Shown here: positions 1 to 10,840 of the stretch, piece by piece | Numbering within the stretch: position 1 is the stretch's first letter | Layout: the number at the start of each line of letters is the position of its first letter | Assembly (NCBI GenBank): GCA_013398055.1 | Contig: VZRS01009527.1 | Coordinates: forward strand, 3,957-67,956 | From: Ifrita kowaldi | Taxonomy: Eukaryota > Chordata > Aves > Passeriformes > Cinclosomatidae | Reading direction: 5' to 3' | DNA: 64,000 bases | Notes under the pieces: generated by a model | Database searches by the model: none | Told to the model about the DNA's origin: nothing | Seen by the model: only the letters and a program-made list of their open reading frames with translations | Program-made: the position numbers and the translations under genes

Positions 1-299
1 CCCCAGCTACCCCCTCCCGCACCTGCCCCCCTCCACCTCTGCCGCCCGCCGACTCCTGAGGGCTTGAACCACCTCCCGAAGGAGGCTGGTAGCGTCCCTG
101 GCTCTGAGGAACGGGGGGTGTTCCCCACGCAGCGCGGGGAAAAGCGCTCTCCCGAGCCGGAGCGGGGAGTTCGATAGGAAAGGCGCGGGGTCTAGAGGAG
201 GAAAGGTGCCGGGTTTGGAGGAGGAGAGGTTCGGAGGGGCGCGGCGGCGGGGAAGGAGGCAAGTTTTCCCCCAGAAGTGAAATAGGGTGTTTTACTTAC
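1..299 (-). other. GALNT15: Start of the GALNT15 intron after the first coding exon
   Basis: This is the part of the intron directly downstream of the first coding exon. It is very GC-rich, with C-rich tracts (on the plus strand) at 1-60 and G-rich tracts at 170-260. No second exon or acceptor was seen before the window edge, so the intron continues beyond position 1. Confidence 0.75.
294..299 (-). other. GALNT15: Splice donor of GALNT15 first coding exon
   Basis: Read on the minus strand the exon ends ...CACCCGTT and is followed at once by GTAAGT, a full consensus 5' splice site. The next exon must supply one base to complete the Leu codon, then probably the conserved Cys of the RHPLC motif known in this family. 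Confidence 0.85.
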
Positions 300-844
300 A
301 ACGGGTGTCGTACCTCAGGCAGGTTCCGGCGCAGCGCGATCCGCTCGCTGAGCACCTCGTTAAAGCCGTGGGTGTCCAGGCCGAGCGGCCGCTCCCCCGC
401 AGCAGCTCCTTGCCCATCCTGCAGGGGAAGGGACAGCGGCTGGGACTCGGGGTCCCCCCCCGCCTTCCCCTCCGGCCGCCTGCTCTGCTGCTTCACCATG
501 CGATAGCCCTTCCTGGCCTTGCTGTGGTTCCTTTTGCCGGTGGGCGACGCGACGGCCATGATCAGCTCATCCTCCCGCAGGGAGATGAATGGCGATAGAC
601 CATCCAAAGGGTAGTACTGCTGGCTTTCCTCCTGGGTTTCCAGCATCTCTTGGGTCTCCACAAAGTCCATCTGATACCCTTCCCGGGGGTTGAACTCCAC
701 AGGCTGGAAAGTCCCTTCCTTGCTCTGGTTGCTGGGTGGTGGATTCAGCGTTGTAACCATCAGTAGCAAAAAACCCAGCATCAGAAACAACAAGAGAAAC
801 TGCAGCTTACGTGATCCATATCTGCACTTCTTCCTCAAGAACAT
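300..844 (-). CDS. GALNT15: GALNT15 first coding exon (N-terminal part of polypeptide N-acetylgalactosaminyltransferase 15)
   Basis: GALNT15 is a Golgi type II membrane enzyme of the family that transfers GalNAc from UDP-GalNAc to Ser/Thr of proteins, starting mucin-type O-glycans. Seen here: a basic cytosolic tail (residues 1-13), one hydrophobic signal-anchor (about 14-33), then a Pro/Gln/Glu-rich stem. The stem keeps GALNT15-type blocks: YYPLDGLSPFISLREDEL (about 77-94) and the pre-catalytic LSERIALRRNLPEVRHPL (about 165-182), close to mammalian GALNT15 as I remember it. N-glycosylation sequons occur at N39 and N106. The exon ends in a codon split after its second base, at a consensus GTAAGT donor (minus strand, 299-294), so the apparent stop at 296-298 is intronic. 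The start is supported by an in-frame TAA at 878-880 and A at -3. The catalytic and ricin-type lectin domains are missing because they lie in exons left of the window. Gene assignment is high confidence; single-copy status and expression cannot be judged. Confidence 0.93.
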
Positions 845-876
845 ACTGTTGGTGACAAAATGATACAGATGGTCAT
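835..876 (-). other. Upstream ORF overlapping the GALNT15 start codon
   Basis: An ATG at 876-874 opens a 13-codon frame in another phase that runs past the GALNT15 ATG (844-842) and stops at TGA 837-835. If this leader is transcribed, the overlapping uORF would be expected to reduce initiation at the main start. It would be removed if the acceptor at 848-846 is used. Confidence 0.5.
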
Positions 877-1006
877 GTTAAATATCACTTGGATCTTCCT
901 CAGATTCCAGTCCTCGGGTTGCACAAAAGCCCTGGTTTTCACTATCTGCCAAGAGGATTTTTTTGCTCCCCTCACATTTCACTGATGCCATTTCATGCTT
1001 TCCTCT
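845..1006 (-). other. GALNT15: Probable GALNT15 5' UTR (same exon as the start codon)
   Basis: On the minus strand this stretch leads into the start codon and has an in-frame TAA at 878-880, so it is noncoding in the GALNT15 frame. A plausible 3' splice site precedes it: a run of T, then CTGTAAACAG with the AG at 1008-1007. If it is used, the exon runs from 1006 to 300 and a separate noncoding first exon lies further right. A second acceptor-like CAG sits at 848-846, just before the ATG, and would leave almost no UTR in this exon. Neither can be decided from sequence. Confidence 0.45.
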
Positions 1007-4000
1007 CTGTTTACAGAAAAAAAAAATTATAACATTCCTATTAATATTGTACTTACTGTAGTAAAACGTAGCATGGATCCAGTGACATAAAGTAGATCCT
1101 TTATTATAAGGAGTCCCAGCTTAGTTAGGAAACTACATGCTTTGCTGATTAAAAGAGTAACTAAAGCTTTCCGGGTTTTTTTTCCCCTTTTAAAATCCTA
1201 AGTTGAAAGAAATCCCGTTTCTCATAGTTTCTTTCCAGAGTAGATCCTGCTTCTTCAAAGTTTCCAATTGCTGCCTGGATTGAAGCACTGTATCTCTGAA
1301 AGCAGATCTGACAGCTCTCCCCCGTTCAGAGGCTTCAAGTTAACTGTGATCAACAGATGAGAAGTAGTCGGTGCCTAACTTTGTTTCACACATAACTACG
1401 GCACTCAGTCAGGAAGCGCTTTGCCAGACATAATACAGACTAATGTGTGCGTCTTTCTCTTGGTCCTAATGCCCTCACTGTGCTTGTCCTATCAAATCAA
1501 AACTTTGCAAAAGCTGTAAGAGGTGAAATACAAGAAGCAAAACATTGTATTAGAAGAGAAATCAAGGCACACCATGGATTGCTGTACTTCGGAATAGCTG
1601 TATTAAGCTGAGAATGTGCAGAGCAAGAATCAAGAATTTTATAAACTGAATAAAAGATGGAGAGCACATGTTTTATTTAAGGTTAGATTTATTCATATGA
1701 TAATGTGTTAGCTGGAGTATATTTCATATCCAATAAATATTTACAGCTGTAGGGATTTTAAAACTGACATAAGGGTGCCAAATTATCACCTGGCAGGCTG
1801 AAAGTTGTCTCCTCATCCATAAATGTGGTATTGCAGGGCAAGCAGCACTTCAAGTTTTCATTAGTCCAGAAATAACACGTGTAAAAGCCTGGGCTGGAAC
1901 AACAACCACTGACACTGAGAGAAAACAACAACTTCTGTGATTAAAAGGGGAGCTCAGTCTCCGAGGTCTGTTTGCTAATACTGCTGGCATGGGTGCTACT
2001 GGGCATGGACTGTGGCATTTTTTGCTGCGAGTTGAATGCTTGTCCAATGGGAGAAGGGGTGAGACAGTCCACGTGCTGCAGCATCACACGCCTCTTGGTC
2101 TGGCAGAGATCAGGGATGGATGCAGCTCAGGTGTGACCAACCCTTTTGATGCTGGGGGCATGGGATGTGGTGTTTTTCCTATCTTGCAATATTTGATGAG
2201 CAGAAAGCTCCTGCTCCAGGAGGCATGTGATTACTGGAGAGCTTCCACATTCACAGATTTTAAAAATCCCCTACATTTCTAGACACTATAGCTAAAAGAA
2301 AAGCCTGACGACAGGAATGCAGTGTACTCTAAGGAAGGATGGTATAGAGCACCTTAAGACTGCTGGAGGCATATAGTGTCTCACTTCTGTGTGCACTCCC
2401 TAAGCTTATACAGAATGCCTTGAGGATGTGTGACTGGTCTGCTGTGTTTTGGCACCTTCCCTACATCAGCTGTTCTTTAAAATATACAGAACTGCTTTAA
2501 TCACATTTTGGGTAGAAGGAAGATTGAGCCCATATTTTGATACTTCCCCATTGTATGTGTCTCCCTTTTTTTAGCTTAAATTCACACAAAAGTAACATCC
2601 CAGCTCACCTTCAGCCCTGAGAATATTACTTTTTATCCTGCTTTTCATAGGGAAAAAGAAGTATTGATGGTTTCAGTTCAATAGGGAAACAGCACATATT
2701 TGCATTAAAAAAATCTGAGCTCGAAAGCACTCATTTAAATAACAATGTTTCAGCCATAGAAAGACAAAATGAAATGGAAATTAAGAAACCTGTCCGAGAT
2801 GCTCTCCAAAAAGCTGGCATAGCGACTTGCAAAAGGTTCAGTTCCACTATGTCCCATTATCAGGCACACGGAATAAAATAAAATTAAATTAAAAGGAGAA
2901 ACTTAAGGGTATGTGGAATAAATGGGAGAAAGCATTACTTTCTTTTTTCCTTTTTTAACTTTCCTGGGCTACCTGAGTATTTTGATTTAATTTAATTAAT
3001 ATTTTTTCCCTGCCTAAAATATTTTAACAAGGTACTGTAACAAGTCTGATCAAGATAATTCTAGCCTGCAGTAGTAATCGCTGTATAAATTCTGTCCTGG
3101 TATGTTCTGTATTGCTGATCAAATCCACCTGGGTCACTCATGGAGCTGAATTTCAGCTACAGATGAAAAGAGACCCAATTAACAGATTTACAGCAATCTT
3201 GGACACTTTTGGGACAGAGCTGATAGGTAGCATTATCACTGAAACATATGAATGTGCAATCCAGCCTTTTAATATATTCTGACCATCTTAACAAAGAAGA
3301 AATGAACAACTACAGAAGATGTTTGTTCAGTCTAGTCAATTAAATGTGCAAGTATAAAATACTGGGTGGCACACTTCCAGCAGCCTCTGCTCCCTCTTCT
3401 GCACAACAAGCCTTCCTGAACCATTTCCCATCAGTCTGATTTTCAATCTTGTCTCTTAAAAACTGTTGTTTTCCACTGCCATCATGCAAAAGAGATATTG
3501 CCTTTCCAATCGATGAGCCCCCCCTCTCAGTGTCTGAGAGGACGTGTCTTGTTTCATTCAAAGCATTTGAAGAACAGCATCACTTTGTTATGACCTCCCC
3601 ACATGGAAGTCAAGAAGACAGCATCCACTGTATTTTTCTTTCTACTTCTGGTTATTTAAAGACATGCTAAAAAGTAGGCCCTTCACTGGGACACAGAAGG
3701 GGTTGCTCCTCCTGCCTAGCTGTGGAGGATTCCCTCTCCTAGGATGCTTTCCTGTGCATCCTTTGATGGAAGAGGAAGGAGCACTGTGTGGCCCAGGCTC
3801 TACTGTCAGACCCAGAGCCATTGCCTTCTTCCTGAGGTCCAGTCTTTTAAGTGCTGCTTCATGCAGGTAGCCCAGAAAGAGGCTGCCCACAAAATGTATT
3901 GTTGTCCTTGGACTGCTGTTCTACAGCAGATCCTAGAGCTCCTCAGTCAGTGGGAAAGGAACATGTTACAGGTTGTGCCAAAAACACCAGCAATTGCTCA

Positions 4001-7000
4001 CAAAAAGGGCCAGTTTGCAGTGTCAGTACAGGCCAGTGCCAATATTATGTTGACTTTCCTGCTGGTCAACCCATGCAAGAGCTGAAAGGCTTTTGTTCCT
4101 ACCAGGCCTGCTCAGGTAGAGCCAGTGGTACAACATCCAGTGGTATAAATACCATCAGCAAAGGCAAATTATTGACTACTCCATTCTGTAAGAAAATACT
4201 CACCATCCTTCACTATTGCAAATTGTTCTCATTAATTGCCACGAGCTAAAACATGGAATCAAATCTAGGTCTTATTAATTCAAAAGGTGTTAGGAAACAT
4301 AGTTGTGTTTTGCAGAGTAACAAACCTTTCAGTCACTGTTCTGTAGCTTACTTACCCTTTCCTCCCCACCTCATTTTGGCTTGCATTTTTGTCCAAACCA
4401 TTTCCCATCACATACTTGTTCAATATTACGTGACATGTTATGTTATCCGTACATGAAGAAACACCACATACTTTCAGTGTGCAGAGCCCACGTCTAACTG
4501 CCAGGAAAATAACAAAGCAAGAACAAAATCAAGGCTGGATGGAAGAAAGAGCGTGTGGACAGGTCGTTACTTACTCTTTAATAAACATCTTGGATTGATT
4601 TACACTCCTATGCCAAAAGCAGATGTGCCACTTCCATTTAAAGACTCAACACGTAGCAGCACTCATGGTTTCATAGCTGCATGTATTGTATGCCACAGCT
4701 CTTTGTGCTTGTAACAATGGCTTTATTTGCACAGATGTGAAGAAAGTGCATAAAATGAAACTATTTACATGGTGCACAGGATTTGTGGTGATTGTGTAAC
4801 CAAGTAACTTTCCCCATTCTTCCAGAATATAATAAGAAATATGTGTTTTTAGATCAGAAGAAGATATAATTTATTTGCAGGTATTGCACACGGTTTGTGT
4901 GCTTGGTATTGTAGCAAATATTGCTCAAAATGACATTTTCTAATAGCAAGTTAATAATAAAGTAAAGCAAGGTTCTGTGGAACTTGCTTTTGAAGGCTAT
5001 AAAAGCTTGATAAAATCTGTTGATCACTGGCAGAGATTTTGGCAGCTGCATTGTGATTTATAAGATTTTTGCCAACCTGTCAGTGAAGGCAATGCATCTG
5101 AAATTCCATTTTTGCAAGATTTCTACTCATAAATCATGTCCCATGTAAAATGGAGCATGGAAGCCATGGACCTTTGCACTGCTTTGCAAAAGCAGTTCTG
5201 CGAGCATAAAGGTCAGCCACACTGGATGGAAAGTAGAGGGAATATATATCACAGGAGGGACAGCTTCTGGATTTACTGCACCACAGCCTCTGGCTAACTC
5301 CGAAATGGTAGTTCTCAGGACGTTAAGGGCAGTATTGTGTACTCCATGCCTAAAACCTAGCCTCTAGCACAGCCTTAGACAGCTACCCTCTATCTGTGAG
5401 GGATGAGAACTGTTGACCATCATTAACCCACCTAGAAAAGATACATCTGAAGTGCTGTGGGCAATACACAGGCCGTCACTACCTCCCGCCTCTTAATCAA
5501 CCACCATTAATATCCTCAAGCTGGAGAGGGTTCTGGATACCTTCAATCCCCGGTACCCCAACCCAAACTGAATCCAGTTTTGAACTGGTTGTGACTATTT
5601 TAGTGTCAACATCCTTCACTAGAACATCATCCTGCATTGACCATAAAATCTAACCCACCATTAGGGATAGTGGGACTAAATAGTTGGCTCTAAATTGCTG
5701 TAGCTTTGCAGGTGGAAATGGCAATAAGGTGGTTTACTCTTTCAGAGTGGCTGACCTGGCCTCCTTGGCATTAAAAATGAAACAAATGACGTAAGGGAAA
5801 TTGATCCTTCATGTAATATTAACACCAGTGATGTTACGTCAAAGATAAATTCAACCCTATGGATGGAAGGTCACAAAAAGGAATTCTCCATGATGGGTTT
5901 CCCTGGGGAGCTCTGTAGAGTATCATTTATGGTTGGAAATTTACTTCCATAGAACAGGCCATGAAACCATTTGCAAACAGAAATCTCAAAATCTGAGTGA
6001 TACTAAAGGTACCCACAGCAAAGCCTTTTTTCCCCATCAAGGACTCTATAGCTCGTGGGCAGCTTCAACTTCACATCTACCCTATTTCTTCCTGCACATA
6101 CAGATGGTACATAAACAGCATGTGTCTCTCAGAGGCTCTAAATACAGGCAGCCTTTAAAACCCACAATATTCATATGGAGAGCCTGTACCCATAGTAAGT
6201 ATTTTTAGTTAAAATGGTGTTTAGTGAAGAGAAAAAGCTTTAAATGGGTCTGGCATGTCTTCACACATTTAAGCACTTAGTGACATGCGGTTACATACAG
6301 ATTGCTCCTGTTTCAAGGTGATGGTCATCCACATCACCAAAGCTGGAAATTACCTTTTTTTATTCCTCCTAAATAGTTACATATTTGTGCATAGCTGGTA
6401 TACGAAATAGCTGCTCTTTAGTTACCTGCAGAGTATTAGAGATTGGATTCATCAGGGAAGTTGGCGCAGAGTATCGTGAGGAGAAGACAACATTTAATCA
6501 GAGTGTGAAGAGTGAATGATTTCACTCTTGCTAGGGGGGTTTCAGATCTGAGTAAAGCACAAGTTAAGTCACTGCAGGTGTGCCGCTTAATGCCCTGCAG
6601 TTGGGTAGCAAATATACATGAACTGAGAGCAGAGAGAGCATGTTTGGGAATGTTATTACAGTGGAGGAGCTGAAGTAAATGGATGGATGTGTGAGGTAAG
6701 GCTACAGTGGATATTATTTTTTTGTGCTTTCATTTTTAATATGAGGAAAACACAGAGCAAATGTGTAAAAAAGTAAGCTATGTGAAAGTAAGCTGTGTTA
6801 ATATCACAGGTGTGTGAGTGGGACCTATGACTTCTCTCTATATCTCCCAAACAAGACTTACATTCTTTAATGGTTTAGAGAGGAAAGTGGAAAATACTCA
6901 TTTTTGCAAGCCTGTTTCCTTTATTAGTTCTTTTTGTTTCTAAAATACCAATTTAAAAAATACATTACATTCACAAGAGTTAACACTGAAGTTATGATGT

Positions 7001-10000
7001 GGTTCAACTGTGTGTATGTAAAAGTTTACTCTCAAGAGTAAAGGCCTACACTCCTTCTACTCCCACTTCCTGCCCTGTTGAAGTGCAGTTCACGATGGGA
7101 TGGATATTCTATAAAATATGAAACATTACATGCTGATGTAGAGCTTGAAAATGTTTGTTCAAGAATCTAAAACAAGCCCTGTGCTTTTCTTTACATTTGT
7201 TTAGGATCATCAGTATTCACATAGAATAAATAAAAATTAAATGTAATTAGTATTAAAAATGAAGCTGGGCTTCATGCCTAAGATGTTCTAAATAAACTAG
7301 TTTTAGCTCAGAGATGGGCATGCGCACTGTCACTGATATCTGTGGAAGATGTGTGTGGGCTACGTATTTAAAAGCAGGATTGAATTTAGGGCAAAAGACA
7401 GAAAGGAAACACCTGTGTATGTATGTGTATAGAACTTCAGTCTGCATATATACTGTGCATGTGTGTGTGTACATATGACAACATAAATATATAAAATAAA
7501 ATCAACCTGGTCTGCTCTCATACACACGCATACATTTCCATGTGGATTATTCTACCATCCTGTCCTACGTACTCTGGTTGGTTTGTGGCAGGGTTGCTAA
7601 AGGAAGGAGTAAACCAGCTGCTGAAGATACTTCCTGTCTTGCTTTTTATTTTTTTTAACTGCAATAGATAAAACCTCCTATTTTCATTCCTTGAGCAATA
7701 CAGAACTGAATTCTGTACAGTTGAATTAAGTATATGACTTTAATATGTTAATATACTTTTAAAACTTGGTAGCCATATATGTTTCTGGTTAACAATGACA
7801 CTCTGGGAAGCTGCTCAGTAATGCCTGGAACTTAGAGAACCTTGTTTCCATTTTGTGACCATCACTGTGGATCTGGGTTTGTTTTGAATCAGCTGTTTTC
7901 TCGGCCTTAAAATAGGATACCCAACTACCTCAATTAAAGAAATCTGCTAAAGGACATGAGACCCCTTTGTTTACTGTCTCATGAAAATATCTTCACATTG
8001 GCAAACCATTAAAAAGAATAACAGGGTGGAAGGAAGCAGCAAGACAGCTGAGATATCTGTTAATTTACTGCAGTCCCTATGCAAGTCTGTGTTTCCAAAG
8101 GAACCGCTCTGGTGGAAAGGAAAGGAGTATTCTTTCCAAACATAGCCTTGGCAGGAGGTGAGGCACAGAGCTGCAAGGGACACTCACTACAAGAAAAGTC
8201 TCCTGCCTTTAGTTATCAAGAGTTTTCTGTGTGATTTTCTGAGCTTTTTTCCTGAACAGAAACTTAGGCAAGAACAGGGATTTTGGAAACCAAGTTATAA
8301 GAACTAGGATTGTCATAGCAACAGGTTAAATCTCTAAAACTTCTGACTTCTTAGCAGCCTGGAAAAGAGGCAGAGATGATGGAAGATAGAGGCTATGGTC
8401 ACTTCTGGCTGCCAAATAAGAGGCAATAGGAGCAGTCATGAACAGTTTTATTGCTCTGATTACAAGCAAGACAGGTTGTTAATAGGCATCAGTTAATATT
8501 TAAAAAGATCTATCTGCAAAAATATCATCCAGGTTGCAAAGGTCATTGGGGCAGGAATTTTTGACTGTCAAGTGCCAGGAAAACTGCTGTCATTCACCAG
8601 ATTGTGGACATGCTTTGAGCTGCACAAGAACACAAACTGAGATATGTAACTGATTATTCCAGTTTATTTTTTTCTGTGTTTGTGACTGAAGTTAAAAGTT
8701 TATTTCTCTTCTCTTACTTAATTACTGGATATGGTACTAGATAACTGTGATTTTTCCCTGACTTCTTTCTTCTTCACGTTAAGTCTTGATTTGTGGTTTC
8801 TTTTTGTTTTGGCTTTTTAAAAAAACTATTATTACTATTATTTTTTTTCCTGTTTAGGGAAAAGGCTCTCTAGGTGTAAATGGGATACTTGGTTTGTGAA
8901 GGTGGTTAGCAGATGCAGCTTGAGAAGCCATCTGGGAGCTTAAGGCTCACAGAAATTGAACCAAATAATAGAGCTGTTAAATGAGGAGAAAAGGAGGTAG
9001 GCTTAGTTAGTAATTTGAACAAAGTCTTTGTCCAAGGTTATTGAGGGCTGCTCAGAAATCACACTCCTAGCATCTATACTGCAGAGACTGAAAACACGAA
9101 GCAGATAATTTTGGTAGGAAGAGTCCTACTTTTAAAGGTGCATACCTGGGGATAGCGTCCTTTTTTGAAGACCTTTGTGACTGTGTATTTGTTATGATGG
9201 AGGTACTAGGAACTTGGGGTGTTCTTTTGCTAGCACTAACATTTTTGAAAGAATAAGCCCAGGTGAGTCTTGGGACCCTGTCTGGGAAACAGTGATTCAG
9301 AGATTCTGCACCAAAGGGAAAAGAGAAGGAGGAAACTTTTCAGTAGGTGTTAAAAAATGATCCTGTAGGTTTCTCAGGACTTTTCCTATGTAAGGAAAGG
9401 CAACATGCAGGGAAAGAGATGATCATTAAAATCATCATGGGAGACTTTTAATTGGGCTCAGAGATGGTGAGAATTTGGCACTGCCACATCTGAACCCAAA
9501 CTCACCAGTTCATGGCCTAGTCAAGAGTCAAGACCAGCACCTGGCTATGAACCTGGTCTGCTGGATCATTTCGATATATTAAGACTCTCTATCACTTCTA
9601 CCTTACAGTAAAGCTGTATCCCCAGACAGCTTTCTGGGTTATAGAAAGGCTGATCTATAGTCCTGAAGCAAAAAAGAAGCTGTACACCAAGAGCTGGAAA
9701 AGTGGCTTACATTTTAAGAGGAATTCTCCAAGCCAGAAGGTAAAGTGAGTGTGTGTGTTCAGGGGGTGCTGTTAGACTTCTGGAAACCATCACTCAGCAG
9801 GTATATGAACAAAAATAACAAGTCTTTATAGTGGTTTTAATAAAGTGCACTTTATAGCACCTTTCATCTTCAAAGAATGAAACAAATTTATTGTTAGTAT
9901 AAACCCATGGGGAACAATGAAGATGAAGAAGGGAGTGCAGTTACCCCTTTACTAATCAGGGTCATGATTCCACAGGAATATTATTTTGTACCATGTCAGT

Positions 10001-10260
10001 AACTATTACAAAATCTGGGAGGCTGCAGTATGAATTTAGCTGCAAAAGGCAGACTGAATCTCATGACTGGAGCCTTAATGGCCATCATTAAGTATAATAT
10101 ATATGCATAGCTGCAGTACACTTTTCCAAGATTCTGGAAAGATCAGCTGAGTAACTGACTACAGGAGTGTAAAATTTATGCCTCATCTCACTAATGACTA
10201 CTTTTATTCCTACTGCTTGCAGTATGAAATTCTGTAGATCATATTACACACAAAACTGCA
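1007..10260. other. Upstream noncoding DNA, 5' side of GALNT15
   Basis: AT-rich sequence with no recognisable gene. It contains short simple-sequence patches: an AAATT-like patch near 2873-2895, alternating TG/TA-rich sequence around 7413-7495, and ATT repeats near 8828-8848. A noncoding first exon and promoter of GALNT15 could lie here. No open frame in this stretch resembles a protein I know; all are short and without family motifs. Confidence 0.6.
7413..7495. repeat. Purine-pyrimidine alternating TG/TA-rich low-complexity patch
   Basis: Contains GTATGTATGTGTAT, CATATATAC and CATGTGTGTGTGTACATATG, with a TA-rich tail. It is a short imperfect microsatellite. Confidence 0.55.
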
Positions 10261-10290
10261 CCTCATTCTCTTTCTCACTCTCTTGCACAG

Positions 10291-10492
10291 CACCAATTTC
10301 AGAGCATTCCTTGACAGTATGGAAGCTGTCAAAGTTCAAATTAAGGAAATGAAACACTGGACATCATACAGGCATCCAGAAAGAAGCAATGCATTTATGC
10401 CTGTTAGTAAAGCAAAGGCCTTTGGAAATGAGAATACAAGCAATGTGACATTTCAGCAGGGCATGGAGAACATTTCTTCCATGTTGCCTTAG
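10291..10492 (+). CDS. Exon-like open segment with strong acceptor (possible terminal coding exon, unrecognised)
   Basis: A long pyrimidine tract (about 10262-10284) ends in TTGCACAG at 10283-10290, a strong 3' splice site. From there an open frame of about 67 codons runs to TAG at 10490-10492, entered after two bases from an upstream exon. Its composition is protein-like (mixed charged and hydrophobic residues, one Trp, no low complexity), with for example FLDSMEAVKVQIKEMKHW early in the frame. A poly(A) signal AATAAA follows at 10824-10829. I do not recognise the protein and see no upstream partner exon. A lncRNA terminal exon or chance is equally possible. Confidence 0.25.
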
Positions 10493-10823
10493 TCATTTAA
10501 TGGTGTGGAAAGGGCACAAGTCCAATATGTGAGGCTAGGTCTCTGTTTTCCCCTTGGCTCTGCATACTGAGAGTGCACGCTAATGCATTTTGCTTGGCTC
10601 CTGCAAAGAAGTTCAAGGATCCCCTCTTTATCTGAGCAAACTTTGGCAAAATCTGCCTGCATTTTGCTTTTATAGTAGGAACTTTACACAGAATTCAGAT
10701 TACTAATGGCTGGCAAACTAACATGCTGGAATGTCTCAGATATGACTAATCTGTGTTTCACCTCTGATGTTTTATTAAGGGAGCAAAGGGAAAAAACCCC
10801 TCAGAAACACTAGAAAAGCAAAG

Positions 10824-10829
10824 AATAAA
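10824..10829 (+). terminator. Poly(A) signal AATAAA after the exon-like segment
   Basis: A canonical hexamer about 330 bases after the TAG of the exon-like segment at 10291-10492. Such hexamers are frequent by chance in AT-rich DNA, so it is only supportive. Confidence 0.2.
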
Positions 10830-10840
10830 CTTAACATTAG

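Larger units (their letters stand above)
1..600. promoter_or_regulatory. GALNT15: CpG-rich island over the GALNT15 exon/intron junction
   Basis: Positions 1 to about 600 are GC-rich and carry many CpG dinucleotides (for example around 45-60, 130-190, 240-250, 300-420 and 530-560). Almost all the remaining window is AT-rich and CpG-poor. The island covers the 3' half of the coding exon and the start of the intron, not the region upstream of the ATG, which is AT-rich. A CpG island often marks a promoter, so an intragenic start site is possible, but no core promoter element was identified. Confidence 0.6.

Noticed and set aside
287..598. Plus-strand frame of 103 codons opposite GALNT15
   Set aside because: It is the GC-rich shadow of the GALNT15 exon and starts with a non-ATG codon.
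1635..1660. TATAAA-like sequence as the GALNT15 promoter
   Set aside because: TATAAA strings are common in this AT-rich DNA and no initiator, CpG context or exon links it to the gene.
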